The notes under the pieces are model-generated. The model was not told where the DNA came from. It saw nothing but the letters and a program-made list of their open reading frames with translations, and searched no databases. Of a DNA stretch of 64,000 nt, positions 12,706 through 24,960 are shown one piece after another. Positions within the stretch are counted from its first letter, which is position 1. Each line of letters starts with the position of its first letter. The translations under genes and the position numbers were made by a program. The DNA is from Nautilus pompilius (lineage: Eukaryota; Mollusca; Cephalopoda; Nautilida; Nautilidae), in NCBI GenBank assembly GCA_018389105.1, contig JACATO010000132.1:2802501-2866500 (forward strand). Reading direction: 5' to 3'.

Positions 12706-13369
12706 GGTCGTCCCTCCACGGTTTATGCCAACGTGCCACCCACTAGCGCTTGGATACCTTCACACTCCCTCAATCCTCGCGCTACTGACTCATCTGGTCC
12801 CAAGTTTGCAAATTGTCCATCAACCTCCTCCGAGTCGTACACGAGCCCTGCCCACTCCCACTGAACCACATTCAGGTAGAACTGCTGGGCCGTACCTCGA
12901 GCCAGCCTGTGAATGCACCACAGAGACTGGACCTGTAATGCTGAGTGTAGTAATAAACTGTCGGAGATCAAGACATCTTATCTATTGTACTTCCATTTCA
13001 GGGCCAAGACCACTGACTTGGGTCGAGCCAGAACAGTGGTGTTTTGAGAGACAATCATATCTTCATCGCATGTTTTTCCCCCCATAGTATAAATCTGATT
13101 ATATATTTTATAGATGCTACCTACAACACCATATTTTCCCAATGCTTGACTTCGCAGTACTAGATATAGCAATACCCTAGATTCGTATTGATTTTGTGAG
13201 CTACTCCCTCCCAGCTTAATCTGCTCCATAGAAGAACCTACTTCCGGTATTATGGCTAACGGCCATGCTTAGTATATTAAGCATGCATTGCCTGGACAAC
13301 TTTGTTATTAATCCGAGTCATCAGCCCCACAGGATATTGCTCCATATTTTCAATACTGGAAAACAAATG
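12706..13369 (+). other. Possible 3' remainder of the gypsy element
   Basis: Locally GC-richer than its surroundings. No protein motif is recognisable. An imperfect palindrome centred on TAGTATATTA, with arms like CATGCTTA/TAAGCATG, lies around 13264-13287. I could not match this stretch to a second LTR copy upstream. Confidence 0.3.
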
Positions 13370-13551
13370 CAGTGAAACCTCAATTTAACAGGCCCCTCCC
13401 TATTCAATGGCTGCTGTCTGATCTCCCGACGAAAGTCCGCGTTGAGCTGTGCGAAAATTGTTTTGCTTGGATGCCTTTTGCGCATGCATATCTAGACATT
13501 GAATGTGAATGTCTGGATTTAACGGAAGTCCATTAAATTGAAGTTTTACTG
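13370..13551. mobile_element. Pogo/Tigger-like MITE with inverted ends
   Basis: The left end CAGTGAAACCTCAATTTAAC and the reverse complement of the right end (CAGTAAAACTTCAATTTAAT) match at 17 of 20 positions. Both begin CAGT, like pogo/Tigger-class ends. The roughly 182-bp interior has no coding frame. A perfect TA target duplication is not evident, so the exact ends may be eroded. Confidence 0.6.
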
Positions 13552-16500
13552 TGGTGTACTAAAAATGATAAGGTGTAACATTAATTAACATTTATTTCGT
13601 CTCAGAGCTAATGTGTAACTGCATCAAATTATCATAATAATCTGTATAGTCCCACCAACCATTGCACCTTACTTTCTCACCAGGGTTGTCTCTAATGAAA
13701 ATAAATCATGTAGAGACTGGTGTAAAGTTCACCACTACCACCAAAAATGACCCTATAACCAAGATCATAATCTTGACATCCTCTGATGGTAGTGCATGGC
13801 TACAGTGTGTGACCAATGCAGTTACCTTTTTTGTATTTGAATATATTTGTAGACATGAACCAATCTCATGTGCATGCCACATACATCACTGCCAAATTAT
13901 TATACTTGGAATGAATTTTATTGTTCAAGTCCTCATGCAATTTCAAGATCATACGTAAAAGCTTCATATATTAGATATTTCTTGTCTTTGTTTGTTTCAT
14001 TCTTTAGAGAATTACTTTTAATGGTTTTCTTTTTATTTACTGTCAAATCAATTTTTTGCAGTTGGTGAAAAAGATGTTAAACTCTAAAGAGATTGTTCAT
14101 ACATCTTTGTGACAGATCAGGGTAAAGTACACACCTTTTTGTGATGGAAAAATTGCATAATAGCTTCCATATTTAGGGAAGCTGCTAATCTCACCTATGA
14201 TAATTTTAAGATCTCAATTAACAACTCCACCTTTTACTAAGAGAAGGAACATTTTTCTGTTTGTTTCTTCAATACCATCTAGCCTCCTATCTGGTATTAC
14301 AAGTTTTCAGAAAGAACAATTTATGGACAGATACTTTACCTTTAGCAGATGAAAGCAATTACAAATGAGTGAATCCATCCTTGCTTCAGTTGTAGGTACA
14401 TTTTGTTGAGACATATTTCACTTAATCACATACATACATGTTATAATTAGATGACTCCCAAATGTGAAAACTTTCTGAGCATCATTTGTTATCTTGAGCA
14501 TTTATGCAACAATTGTTACTTGACAAGTTGTATACTTCTTTGCAACCTTTCCTATTCACATTTCTCTTTTGCTTGTTCTTGCAATCATCTCTCTCTCTTA
14601 TCCTACTTATCGTCATCAATTGGTTCATGAATCAGAATCATAGCTTAAGTTAGGATCACTTTCATCATGTATATGCACACGTGTGCACACATGAAAAGGA
14701 CACCTCAAAGGTAATGGCTTCTATTTATTTTCTCAAAACTTTGTAATCATTATCTTAAGTTTAACATGTGCAGTCTGTACAAGTTCTGATGTCAGTCTTT
14801 ATTAATCTCCTTTCAAGAAAATGAATATCCTGTATGCAATTGATAATTTGTGATTAATAATTTTAATATTAGATAGCAGCAGCAGATGTATTTTAGAAAT
14901 AAGTAGTTTAATTACCTTTCAAAACTTGAAGTCTACCATGGCACACATTCAACACAGGATGACAAATTAAAATATTTTCGAGTTGTTCATTTCATTAAAA
15001 GCTGCAGTTCTCTACACAAACTAAATAATAGCAAAATATTATTCATAAAGGCAAATAATCTAGATTAAACAAACAAATCAAACACTAACATTATTTATTT
15101 ATTTTTTATTTTAAATTTATGTTAATTACAAATAAAGAAAAAAATTTATGTCAGTGTAACTACATGGATGAATTGTGTTGCTGCTAGAAATTTAGATTTC
15201 TGATCTAAGAGTAACAATTCATAAAATGGTGCACAAAATTAAAAAAAAATACTTTAGATATTTTAAGATTTACTTTTTATCCTTTTATTATTTTTCATAT
15301 TCTTTGATTTTTAATGCAAAAAATTTTCTAAATAAATAACACTATAAGATTGATTAAAAGTAATAAAAAATAAATGTTCAACCATTGTGGCTTTCTGCAA
15401 ATTTTGTCACATTTTAAAAATGTTTAAAGGGTAAAAAAAAAAATCATATGTAATTTTGATCTAAATAAGCAATGCTAAAAACAAGTAAACATTTTGTTTA
15501 AATCTGTAAAGCATAGTAAAACTTTTAGACAAATACACAGTTATAAAGTGATGTACCTTTAGAGGGAATACCTTCAAGTCAGTTTCTGACAATATATCTT
15601 GTTTTCTCAGTAATTATATAGAACTAAAGAAAATGTAATAGGATCCATCCTTAAACAAATCACATAAATGCTGTTGATTATACTTTACGTTGGCTATCCT
15701 TAAGTACAGATCAGGACTTGCAGCTCTTAAAAAAGTGAAGGAGCAAAATTCTTTGAAATGCACCCACATCCCAGTGAAATCAGGTTGCCTGGTTATCCCT
15801 TTAATGTATAAGTAGGAGGTATTAATTAAATTTTGAATCTTTTTGCCATTTATAAAATAAAAATTTACACTGGATAAAAGCAAAACAATCTTCATATTTT
15901 AATTTTACAGGATTTTCTGACAGAAGTTTGTGGCGCTAATTACAGCTGTTAACAGATAAGCAATATAACAGTGCTAATTATTAGAGGTGGAGGGCTATCA
16001 AAGCAATTAAGTTCTTTTCACTAAAAACCAGCATACCTTTCACAGAAACAAAATAATCTAAAATGTTTAAAGAAAGAAAATGGAGAGAGAGCAGTCAGAT
16101 AACAAGTTGTCATAAATTGCAGTAACCCTGCTTATTCAGCACATAATTGCATGATGTTACCGCTTAGTTGCTTGTCAGTAACACATTTTACTTAAGGGTG
16201 TAATCAACTGTAAACTTCTGTCTACAAGCATACTAGATTGTTAAGATTGAAGGCTCAAAATCGAAACTTGGCCGGAATTGGATCAGTTTGGTATACTTCT
16301 CTAGCATAATTTTGTCACTCATCACCAACCGGCCATATGGATTTCCTCTCTCAACTAAAAATATGAATAGTCCTAATCTAACCCTTTCACCATTTTCTCT
16401 GTCTACTTAAGGAAATTGAAACTAGAGGCTTCTTCTGTTGGTTGCCTTATGTGCCAACATCAGCATTCAGGTTCAAAGATAAGGAAATGAATGGTATAAC

Positions 16501-17106
16501 GTATTTCCTCTTCAAAGCAAGGATTGCATACTGTTATTTATCATATTGTACAAACACAGTGTAACACATGAACTGCTATTAGTAATCCTAATTTAATTTC
16601 ACTGAAATTGAAACACATTAAACATCAGTTAACACGTATATACAATGAATTTACCTCTCTTCACAGCTGAAAACTGCAAATAGTTTAATTTTATTCCTAT
16701 GCCATTTTCTTGACAATAAAAAAAAGAAGGAAAGTTAACAATTCCAGCAGTTTTTTTTCTTCAGAAAACCACTCAAAATATTTTGTTTGTTTTGCTTTTA
16801 GTAAAATGTACTCAAGAATACCAATAACAGAGACACTAAAAATAGGAGCCCCTTTACATGGTGGGTGCGAGATCACTGACTGTACATAACAAATGTCAGT
16901 TTAACTTGCAGCATTTTTTAAAAAAGTGGACAATGAATTATCTTGGATACTAATCCTTTATTATAAATTATCTAGGCAACATATTTATATTAAAAATATA
17001 AGGAAAAAGCAGCCATATTATCATGAAAACCAAAGTGTAAAGCATTAAGCACTCCATTAAAGTATTAATCTGTCTGTTACTTCGTTGATACTCTTGTCGT
17101 CTTATC
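13552..17106. other. AT-rich gene-free stretch
   Basis: I see no supported exon, RNA gene or transposon here. The longest frame, 15614-15895 on the minus strand, is AT-driven and has no recognisable domain. Confidence 0.5.
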
Positions 17107-17180
17107 TCAGGAAAAATTAGAACCATATGATTTCTTTAATGTGGAGTCTTTCTGCTGCTGCTCAATAATGTAATCCCAGC
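17107..17180 (-). CDS. Candidate terminal exon, unrecognised protein
   Basis: On the minus strand a long pyrimidine tract and TTTGTAG acceptor (AG at 17182-17181) precede 74 nt. They read, after a split codon, WDYIIEQQQKDSTLKK and SYGSNFS, then TGA at 17109-17107. AATAAA-type hexamers lie downstream on that strand (for example the complement of 16687-16692). I do not recognise the protein. It does not resemble the C-terminus of the catalase whose exons lie 9.7 kb upstream on the same strand. It may be chance. Confidence 0.25.
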
Positions 17181-18360
17181 CTACAAAAAAAAAAATTATA
17201 GTAGTATTGAGGTTAATTAAATGAAAAAGTCTGAATCACTAACAGAGTACATACAAAGACCAGGTTTGCCACTAAATTTTGTTGTTGTCAGTTCTTTACC
17301 AATTGCGACTGGGAAGCATCATTTGACTATAAGGATTCTTAAGATAATGTTCCATATGCATACTACAAACTACAGTACTTTGTATTTCCAACACTTTAGG
17401 TTACAGTAGTGCGATACCAGTGACACACAAGTACATAATAACTAAATTAAACTACCTATGGAAAGTCACCGGGCAGAGAGAGAACTCCAGTGATGAAAAT
17501 TGCAAAACAATTTTTATTCTCACAGAAGCCATTTATTTTCATACTATACAGGGTGTTTATAAAGTCTTTAGGACTTTCAGTATTTAATGATTGTTTGATT
17601 AAGTAAGAGAAAACAACAAAATAAATTGTAGTGCAAAGCTATATGCTTAAAGTTTTTGACTGATGCAGTATTGAATCCTTAGGCTTCTACAAAGCCAAAG
17701 TCTTCAGTGATGCTGCATTAAATTCCACCCACCAAGGCTTTGAACATATCCAGCTTTTGGAGTGTGCTTTGTCTCTCATTGATAAAACCCCACTTTCGAA
17801 ATTTTATGAACTGTTGTAAAGATAATGTTCAGCTCCTTGTGAAGTACTGTAAAGCAATTTCTGCATACTACTTGAAAATACTTGACAGCTATGGTAGTCT
17901 CTTGACTGGTGCCTTGTTTACCAGAGCTTTAGCGTCAAAATGCAGCTAACCTAACAAAATAACAAAACAGAAAAATCAATGAATACTTTTAAGTGTATGA
18001 GTTTGTAATGCAATTTACTTTTCATTCTAAATTATGTAGTTAACCAAAGGAACTTATATATTCGTTACTCAAGTAATAAGCCAATCCTTAAGTGACAGTT
18101 TTACAAATTAATACACCGATATAGTTGATATTACTATAAGAGAAAAAATAAAATAAACATTAATTAGCTGGCTTAATATTAATATAGCATTAAAAACAGA
18201 AGAAATCCACTCTAGATTGTTAAAATAACATGAGAACAGATATGTCCATTACATTTTTATTCATAAATCTATTTGATGTTGGGAAGGAACTGAGGGTGCA
18301 AACACTCCAATATTTTTAAAAAAAAAAGGTTCTAGGTGTGATCCTCAATAACCCTAATTA
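17181..18360. other. AT-rich stretch with a possible transposon end
   Basis: No supported gene. The phrase CAGGGTGTTTATAAAGTC at about 17548-17565 resembles ends of some DNA transposons, but I found no matching inverted copy within 1 kb. Confidence 0.3.
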
Positions 18361-18363
18361 CTA

Positions 18364-18960
18364 TTGGTTAGTTTAGAGTATATGCTTGAATGCATGATAA
18401 AGAAAGAAGTTGGTCATTTAAATAAAATGATTTTCCTAAAAAGTCAGCATGGCTTTTATTATAGAACTGATAATTATAGATTCATTACAGGTTGTTCTAA
18501 GATTTTGTGCATCAACAGTAAAATACTTCAGAGTTTAGTTCTCGGGCCTATTCTCTTTGATGTGCATATACAGTATATAATACTGATATTGGATCTATTA
18601 AGAAATTTACCAATAGCACCCAATAACTCACAGTCAGGTTAACAAATAGAACACTAATATAAGACAAATCTGATTTAAATTTAGTAAACTGGTCACACAA
18701 ATAGCAAATGATATTTAATGTTTCCAAGTAAAAACATCTTAGCAAGTAACAAGATAAAATAAATTGTATTCATTAGATGACAGAGATGCAATAACAAATG
18801 TAGGGGATGAAAAAGATTTAAGAGTGACAGTAGATAACATCTTAAAATGTTGAAACAGTGCGAGAACATATGTCTCAAAGCCAACAGGGTTTAAGTTTGC
18901 TAAATTGTACTAAACAAATAGTTTTTAAAAGCAGACTGGACACACGTATTGAAAAAAAAG
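18364..18960 (+). mobile_element. Decayed LINE reverse transcriptase
   Basis: Read in shifting + frames, the region gives SQHGFYYRT (family SQHGFRKGRS), then SLVLGPILFDVHIQ (the QGSVLGPILFxIYIND block). It goes on with DLN.LVNWSHK.QMIFNVSK (family WSxxWQMxFNxxKC), and finally DEKDL.VTVDN (family KDLGVxVD). The order and spacing match the palm and thumb of jockey/CR1-type LINE RT. The FADD catalytic block is missing and many stops are present. It is a fossil. Confidence 0.6.
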
Positions 18961-19768
<808 letters not shown>

Positions 19769-20045
19769 ATGAATCAGAATTTCCTCACGGGCATTCGCCA
19801 ATGCTTAAAATAATGAAATCTGGTACTACTGACCAGCCATCTATTGAGTTTGACAAAACTATGTTACATTGGTGATTTCTGAATATGGCAATCAGTGGGA
19901 TGTGATCATTGATTGGAACACTCCAACTTTGGCAGGGAAAGAGTTAATGTGCATGTAAAGTTATAATTGTTAAAAGACAATATTTCAAACTGAACAATGC
20001 AATCCTATGATGTGTTTATTTGGAAAATCCAATAAATATTTGTCT
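19769..20045 (+). CDS. Candidate terminal coding exon plus 3' UTR, unrecognised
   Basis: A strong acceptor (TTGTTCCCTTTTCCCTTGACAG, AG at 19767-19768) precedes a frame reading ESEFPHGHSPMLKIMKSG, then TTDQPSIEFDKTMLHW and TGA at 19873-19875. A canonical AATAAA sits at 20031-20036, about 155 bp after the stop, as expected for a last exon. The residue mix is less AT-driven than most chance frames here. I do not recognise the protein and found no companion exon upstream, so the gene could be spread over long introns or this could be coincidence. The coding part is 19769-19875. Confidence 0.35.
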
Positions 20046-21075
20046 AACCAAAATTACTGTTCCTTGCTCGGTGCCAGTTCCTCTGATTAGTTTCTTATCG
20101 CAGTAGAATTCTTTCATATTTTACCCAACCTAAAAATTTTCATCCTGTTTTGAGGTTGGTTGGTTGTTGTTGGTTTTCTCTCTTCCTTCCTTTTCTGTTA
20201 GAAAACGAAAATCTACTCATATTACCAAGATTTTCATGTCCAAACAAGAACTAATTATTGCATTCCAAAGTAGTCTGTCTCCTTTTGAAAATGCATGACT
20301 TTTAAAAAATGAAAAGTCTATATGTAGATGATAAAACACTGGAGAGACAGGTCTCAGCATTCAATCTGAAATATTAAGGGCTCCATTAAATTTTAAAATT
20401 TTTCAATTTGTTGCATTTATTCAATGTTTCCTACACACAACAATTACTGAAAGCTGGCTCTAGGAGATTATGTGGAAGAGTTTCTTTCTGGTATTAAAGC
20501 GGAAATGTCTAGAAAAAATCTGCAGATTTGTCATCCCGCACACGAACAATGTTGCTTATTTGGCACCACAGACAAGTTACCGGTGCCATTATACATCCTC
20601 TCTTCTCCAGATCGAAAGCCTTCGGGTTGTTTCCTACTCTGAAAAAAACTTAACAATTCCAAAGAACAGACTGCTGTGCCCCATACTTTCTCCAGACATG
20701 GATTTAAGCGGAAGGAAGACTAACAAAACATAAAAGATAAACCTTTTACCAATTTCAAGTTTACAAACTTTAATAGCATTTCTCGTTAGTTTAATTACTT
20801 CACAAAGACATCACATCATCATGACTGCTACGAGGCTCTTAAGGTAATTTCAGTTGGTTAAGCAAGAATGGTATTTGTAAGAATAATCACTAATTTCGAC
20901 TTCCCTTTGTATGTGTTTTTAATGTAACTTTCACCAGTCAATGAATAGTTAATATCAGTGACACGTTATCTGTTGTTCTTTCATTTAGTTTTATCTTTAT
21001 TTTCTATGGACTTTACAGAACCTATCACAAAAAAGAAAAAAAAAACAATCAAAATTCTAATTTGATCTGAAATTA
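20046..21075. other. AT-rich gene-free stretch
   Basis: An 87-codon frame at 20470-20733 shows no domain or splice support. Nothing else is visible. Confidence 0.4.
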
Positions 21076-21083
21076 AATGGAGC

Positions 21084-21332
21084 CAGGGGCGTGTTCACTG
21101 GGCCCCTTAGTGCTGATGTCAGAGGCTACAAAGCGCCAGTTGAGGGGAGGGTGGTTTGGGGGTGTCATTTTCAAAAAAAAAATTTAAAAATTAGTTGTCT
21201 CAGACTGCATCTGGAGTATATTGGAGTATTCATTTAATAGAATTTATATGGGAATCTATTGCAGCTGTGGGCCCCTTGTAGCTATGGGCCCTCAGGCAGT
21301 GCCTGATTGACCGATGGCTCAGTCCACCCCTG
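21084..21332. mobile_element. hAT-type MITE with perfect 8-bp target duplication
   Basis: The element begins CAGGGGCGTG and ends CCACCCCTG; the reverse complement of the end is CAGGGGTGG. It is flanked on both sides by AATGGAGC (21076-21083 and 21333-21340). The 8-bp duplication and CAG...CTG ends are the hAT signature. The 249-bp interior is GC-rich, with GGGCCCCTT repeats, and has no transposase frame, so it is non-autonomous. Confidence 0.85.
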
Positions 21333-21340
21333 AATGGAGC

Positions 21341-22430
21341 AGATATTGAATTCTGTTAATCACTTTGATTTTGGAGATGAAAGAAATATGATAAAAAGCT
21401 GACAAACAAACAAACATATTAGCCAGGAAACTCTTCGAATATAGATCCTGTGTCCTTTTAATGCTTGCATTATTATTATTGCATTTTATGAATCTGTCAA
21501 TAGATCTTGAACAATACATTTTAAAAGCTATCTGCTTTCTTTTATATCCTTAGACATACGTCACATAAAATCTATGGTCTCTCTCGATGGTGTGTCTGAA
21601 TTCCGGCCAGCAGCCTGCATGCACTGCTCGAAGTTTTTCACTAGGAACTCTGAAATGCACCTATTTTATTTTTTTTAAATCTACATTCTATGAAATGATC
21701 TTGCAAAGAATAAAGGTAAGACTTCTGAAATTTATCCTGTCTTAATAATTATTTACTTTTTTTTTGCTTGTTGAAAAGTGAATGCAATTTTTTGACATTG
21801 CTATGTGATAGAACCTGCTTATGGAATTGCAGAACTCTTGTGTAGACTTGGATAAGTACCATATTGAATACTGTACAATATCAAAAGAAAGAAAGGATGA
21901 AATATAATGACAGCTTGTTTTGTCTTTGGTCTCAGCTGTACAGTACTAAGCCCGTGTAATATTTCCTGTACTTGGCAGCCATATTACCAACATTTTCTTC
22001 AGCAATCTTAACAACTTCCATCTTAAAAACTACCATGTATGACTTGTTTGACTTTACAGGAGGCATTCTGAGATGAGGTAGAGGATTTGTTTTTGGTATT
22101 TATTCATATAACTAGGAATGGAAAAGATAGATAGGTAATTGGTTAGTGCATGCTTGTTATTTATTGGATAAGTTTGCATGGTTCAGTGAGCACATTAATG
22201 GTAATTTCTCCTCACCCAATTGGCAAACATTCTGTGCAGTAATTTCTGAGGTCTATTTAAAATTAGCAATTTTACAGTTTATTTCAGAAAATAACAATTT
22301 TGTCATTTAAATTATTTTATTAATGAAATATTATTGAGTTTATCCATAGATAAGTCGATTTGGAATATAAGTTGAAGACTGTACTTGTGGGATGGGTATA
22401 TATTGGATCATCAATATTTAAAAGTTTGAT
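21341..22430. other. AT-rich gene-free stretch
   Basis: No supported gene, RNA or mobile element is visible. Confidence 0.4.
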
Positions 22431-22469
22431 GTGAGCAGTTATTAGGGCCAAAAAAGTCCAAATCTGCTG

Positions 22470-22540
22470 AAAAAGTGGAAATCAAACCCAAACCTTCCTA
22501 CCATTGGTAACAGTTGATATATCACCATTTAGGAACTAAA
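22470..22540 (-). mobile_element. Probable tRNA-derived SINE head
   Basis: The minus strand reads GGGTTTGATTTCC (complement of 22477-22489), close to the pol III B box GGTTCGANTCC. An A-box-like TGGTGATATATCAAC lies about 35 bases upstream. Spacing and wording resemble a decayed tRNA gene. No cloverleaf is intact. Confidence 0.4.
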
Positions 22541-24735
22541 CTATACACAAGAATATCTCTATGTGATAGTACAATCCATGTAGTACCGGAAAAATGGTAT
22601 AGATCTACTGTATGTGTAGTGAAAAAAGACAAACATTAAACACTATCAAATTAATTTTACTTACAGTGGCACAGGAAGAACAGAAATCTCTCAAAGTCTG
22701 ATCTAGAAAGTGAACTGTCCTGGGAAGAGGGGATAAATGAAAAAAATAATGGAATAAATATGAATGGACACAAAACAAATGTACTTGGTTCTATACAGTT
22801 TTACCACTGGATCTAGCTTCACAGATTCACTTTTTTCTATCATTGTAGTTATAGCTTCAACGTTGTATCTAGTTGATTTTTTGCATTGTACCTGACACTT
22901 TGCATTTCTGGAAATGTCCTTCTGTAGAAGATATGAAAATATTAGCTATGAAAGGATGAAGGGAACTCAGAATCACATCCTATTATTTATAAATATGTTA
23001 GTCACTGAGAAGTGGTTAAATCAGCCCATCAAACCTTATAGTCTTATATAAGCCAGCTTGCTGTCTGTCTGTAATTACTTTTTATACTGCATATTATTCT
23101 CATCATTTTGATGATAGTGCACACATTCTTATGAATTTTTTTCTTAAAAGATCATTTGACCCTCTGTTTGTGGCAATAACCTTTTCTTTTTTTTTTTTTT
23201 TCATTAAAAATTTTTTTGCACTAATTTTTTCCAGATTTTTTGGTCTAAAACTCAAAATCTTGTAGTTTTGTCGATGGATTGATTTTAAAGCTGAACTTTA
23301 AGTTTGTGAGGTGGGACTATGTATTGTTTTCCTGCTGCATTTTGGATGCAAAGAGAATTACAAGACATTGATAATGATAAAGAGATGAAGTCTTAAGTAA
23401 ATCTGGACACTGATCAGAGAGGAAAGGTCTTATTGAAAAGAGAGAGAGTAAGAATGAGTTTCCATAATCTTGGAAATGCAAAACTAGCTGACTAACAAAA
23501 GTAAATTAAGTGGTAATTTACTTTGGTTTTTTTATACTGTAAGTACCAGGTGTGAAGCTGAGACATGGATGGCACCATGTCATATGCACAGTTGCAGATG
23601 AAAGTGAGAACAAAGCAAAGTGTTCTTTTATTATTTAAGTCAAATGTAAGTTATCATGACAAGAAACTCTTCCTCCTCGTTTAGCTAATTTCAGAAAATT
23701 TAGTTTGGCAATAGTAAGCTGATTTAGATTTTAAAATGAAATCTGCTACTTACAAAGAGGCACAAGGTCTTTCAACTTATACGATGAAGCCTTCCTTCAT
23801 TCACTCACCTGTCTAATATATTTTTTAATATATTGATTGTGTCTTGTCAGCTGCATTAGGCGGACTATTCTTTTTATTCACCTCCAATCTTATTTAAAAA
23901 AAAAAACTATGAAATTTTAAATTATGGTCTTTTGTTACTTGAGAGACCAAAATAACAAAAACATTTGTTTACTTGTTCCTTTCCTTTTAAAATTGAAATG
24001 TTTTGGAAAGTTTTCCCACATCTTTGATATATGTATATAACTAGGGAGTTTAATTTTTTGGCTTGGATAAGATCATTCATTTCCCAAATCATTTTGTTGG
24101 GAATAAATAGTTGTTGAACTTCTGGCAGACTGTCATTCTCTCTAACAAGCCTCAACTGCTTACACTAAATGAAATGTAACCAGAGTTTAAACAAAGAAGA
24201 TTGTTCATTGTTTTTATTTTAATGGACCTAATAATATTCTGCTTGACGGGACTATCATTTGGCCACACTGCTTATCATATTTTTGGTTATACTGGGCAGT
24301 TCTTCCAAGATCATCTAGGATTATTGCCAAATCAATAAAACAGTTTCTTAAAAAAATTAACCCAACTTTTATAAATTTATGACACTAAACTGGAAAATGT
24401 AATTTAAGATCCAGAGGTAAATGTTAATCAACATTTTGCAAACAAAGCAGATAGAATGCTAGGAGTATTTATTTAACTGAAGTATCAAACAGAAGAAAAT
24501 TTGAGTTTCAGTGCATAAAATTGTTTAGTTTTAAATGTTTAAGAGGAGACAGCAGTGATAGATGTTTTTAAAATGGTTATGAGATTTTAGCATGTGAGCA
24601 GATCATTTTTTTTTTTTTTGGTTTTCTGCAGATACTAGGGCTATCATTACACATTAGCTAAAATTGCCTATCATAAAGTATATTGTTTTACTAACAGGAA
24701 TTGGTGAAAAGTGGGAATAAATGACCATTTATGTG
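22541..24735. other. AT-rich gene-free stretch
   Basis: I see nothing I can support. The frame at 23922-24155 on the minus strand has no recognisable domain. Confidence 0.4.
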
Positions 24736-24739
24736 AAGA

Positions 24740-24960
24740 GGCATGTGGGTCCATTGATAGACTGCTGGACTATTATGGTTGAAGGCATGAGTTTGAATCC
24801 TGGTTGGACCAGAGCAAAATTATATACCTATTCTTTTCCACCAGCTGATCATGGAGTTTTCTCTTGTATCTGAAAAATGAATATTATAAAATAGATGTTA
24901 CAAGTGTTTGTGGTAGACATTTTTACTGGCTTGCATCCTGACGACTGCTCAAGAGCACCC
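24740..24960 (+). mobile_element. Probable tRNA-derived SINE
   Basis: GGGTCCATTGATAGACTGCTGGACT followed by AGTTTGAATCC (24790-24800) matches the A and B boxes of a tRNA-like pol III promoter at a normal distance. A non-tRNA body follows. The B box has decayed from GGTTCGAATCC. The end of the element is uncertain. Confidence 0.45.

Noticed and set aside
15614..15895. 93-codon minus-strand frame with a hydrophobic start
   Set aside because: The start resembles a weak signal peptide, but there is no homology, no good cleavage site and no supporting exon structure.
17548..17565. Transposon-end-like CAGGGTGTTTATAAAGTC
   Set aside because: No matching inverted end found, so no element can be bounded.
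20470..20733. 87-codon + strand frame
   Set aside because: No domain; both strands were read without finding a catalase exon or another known protein.
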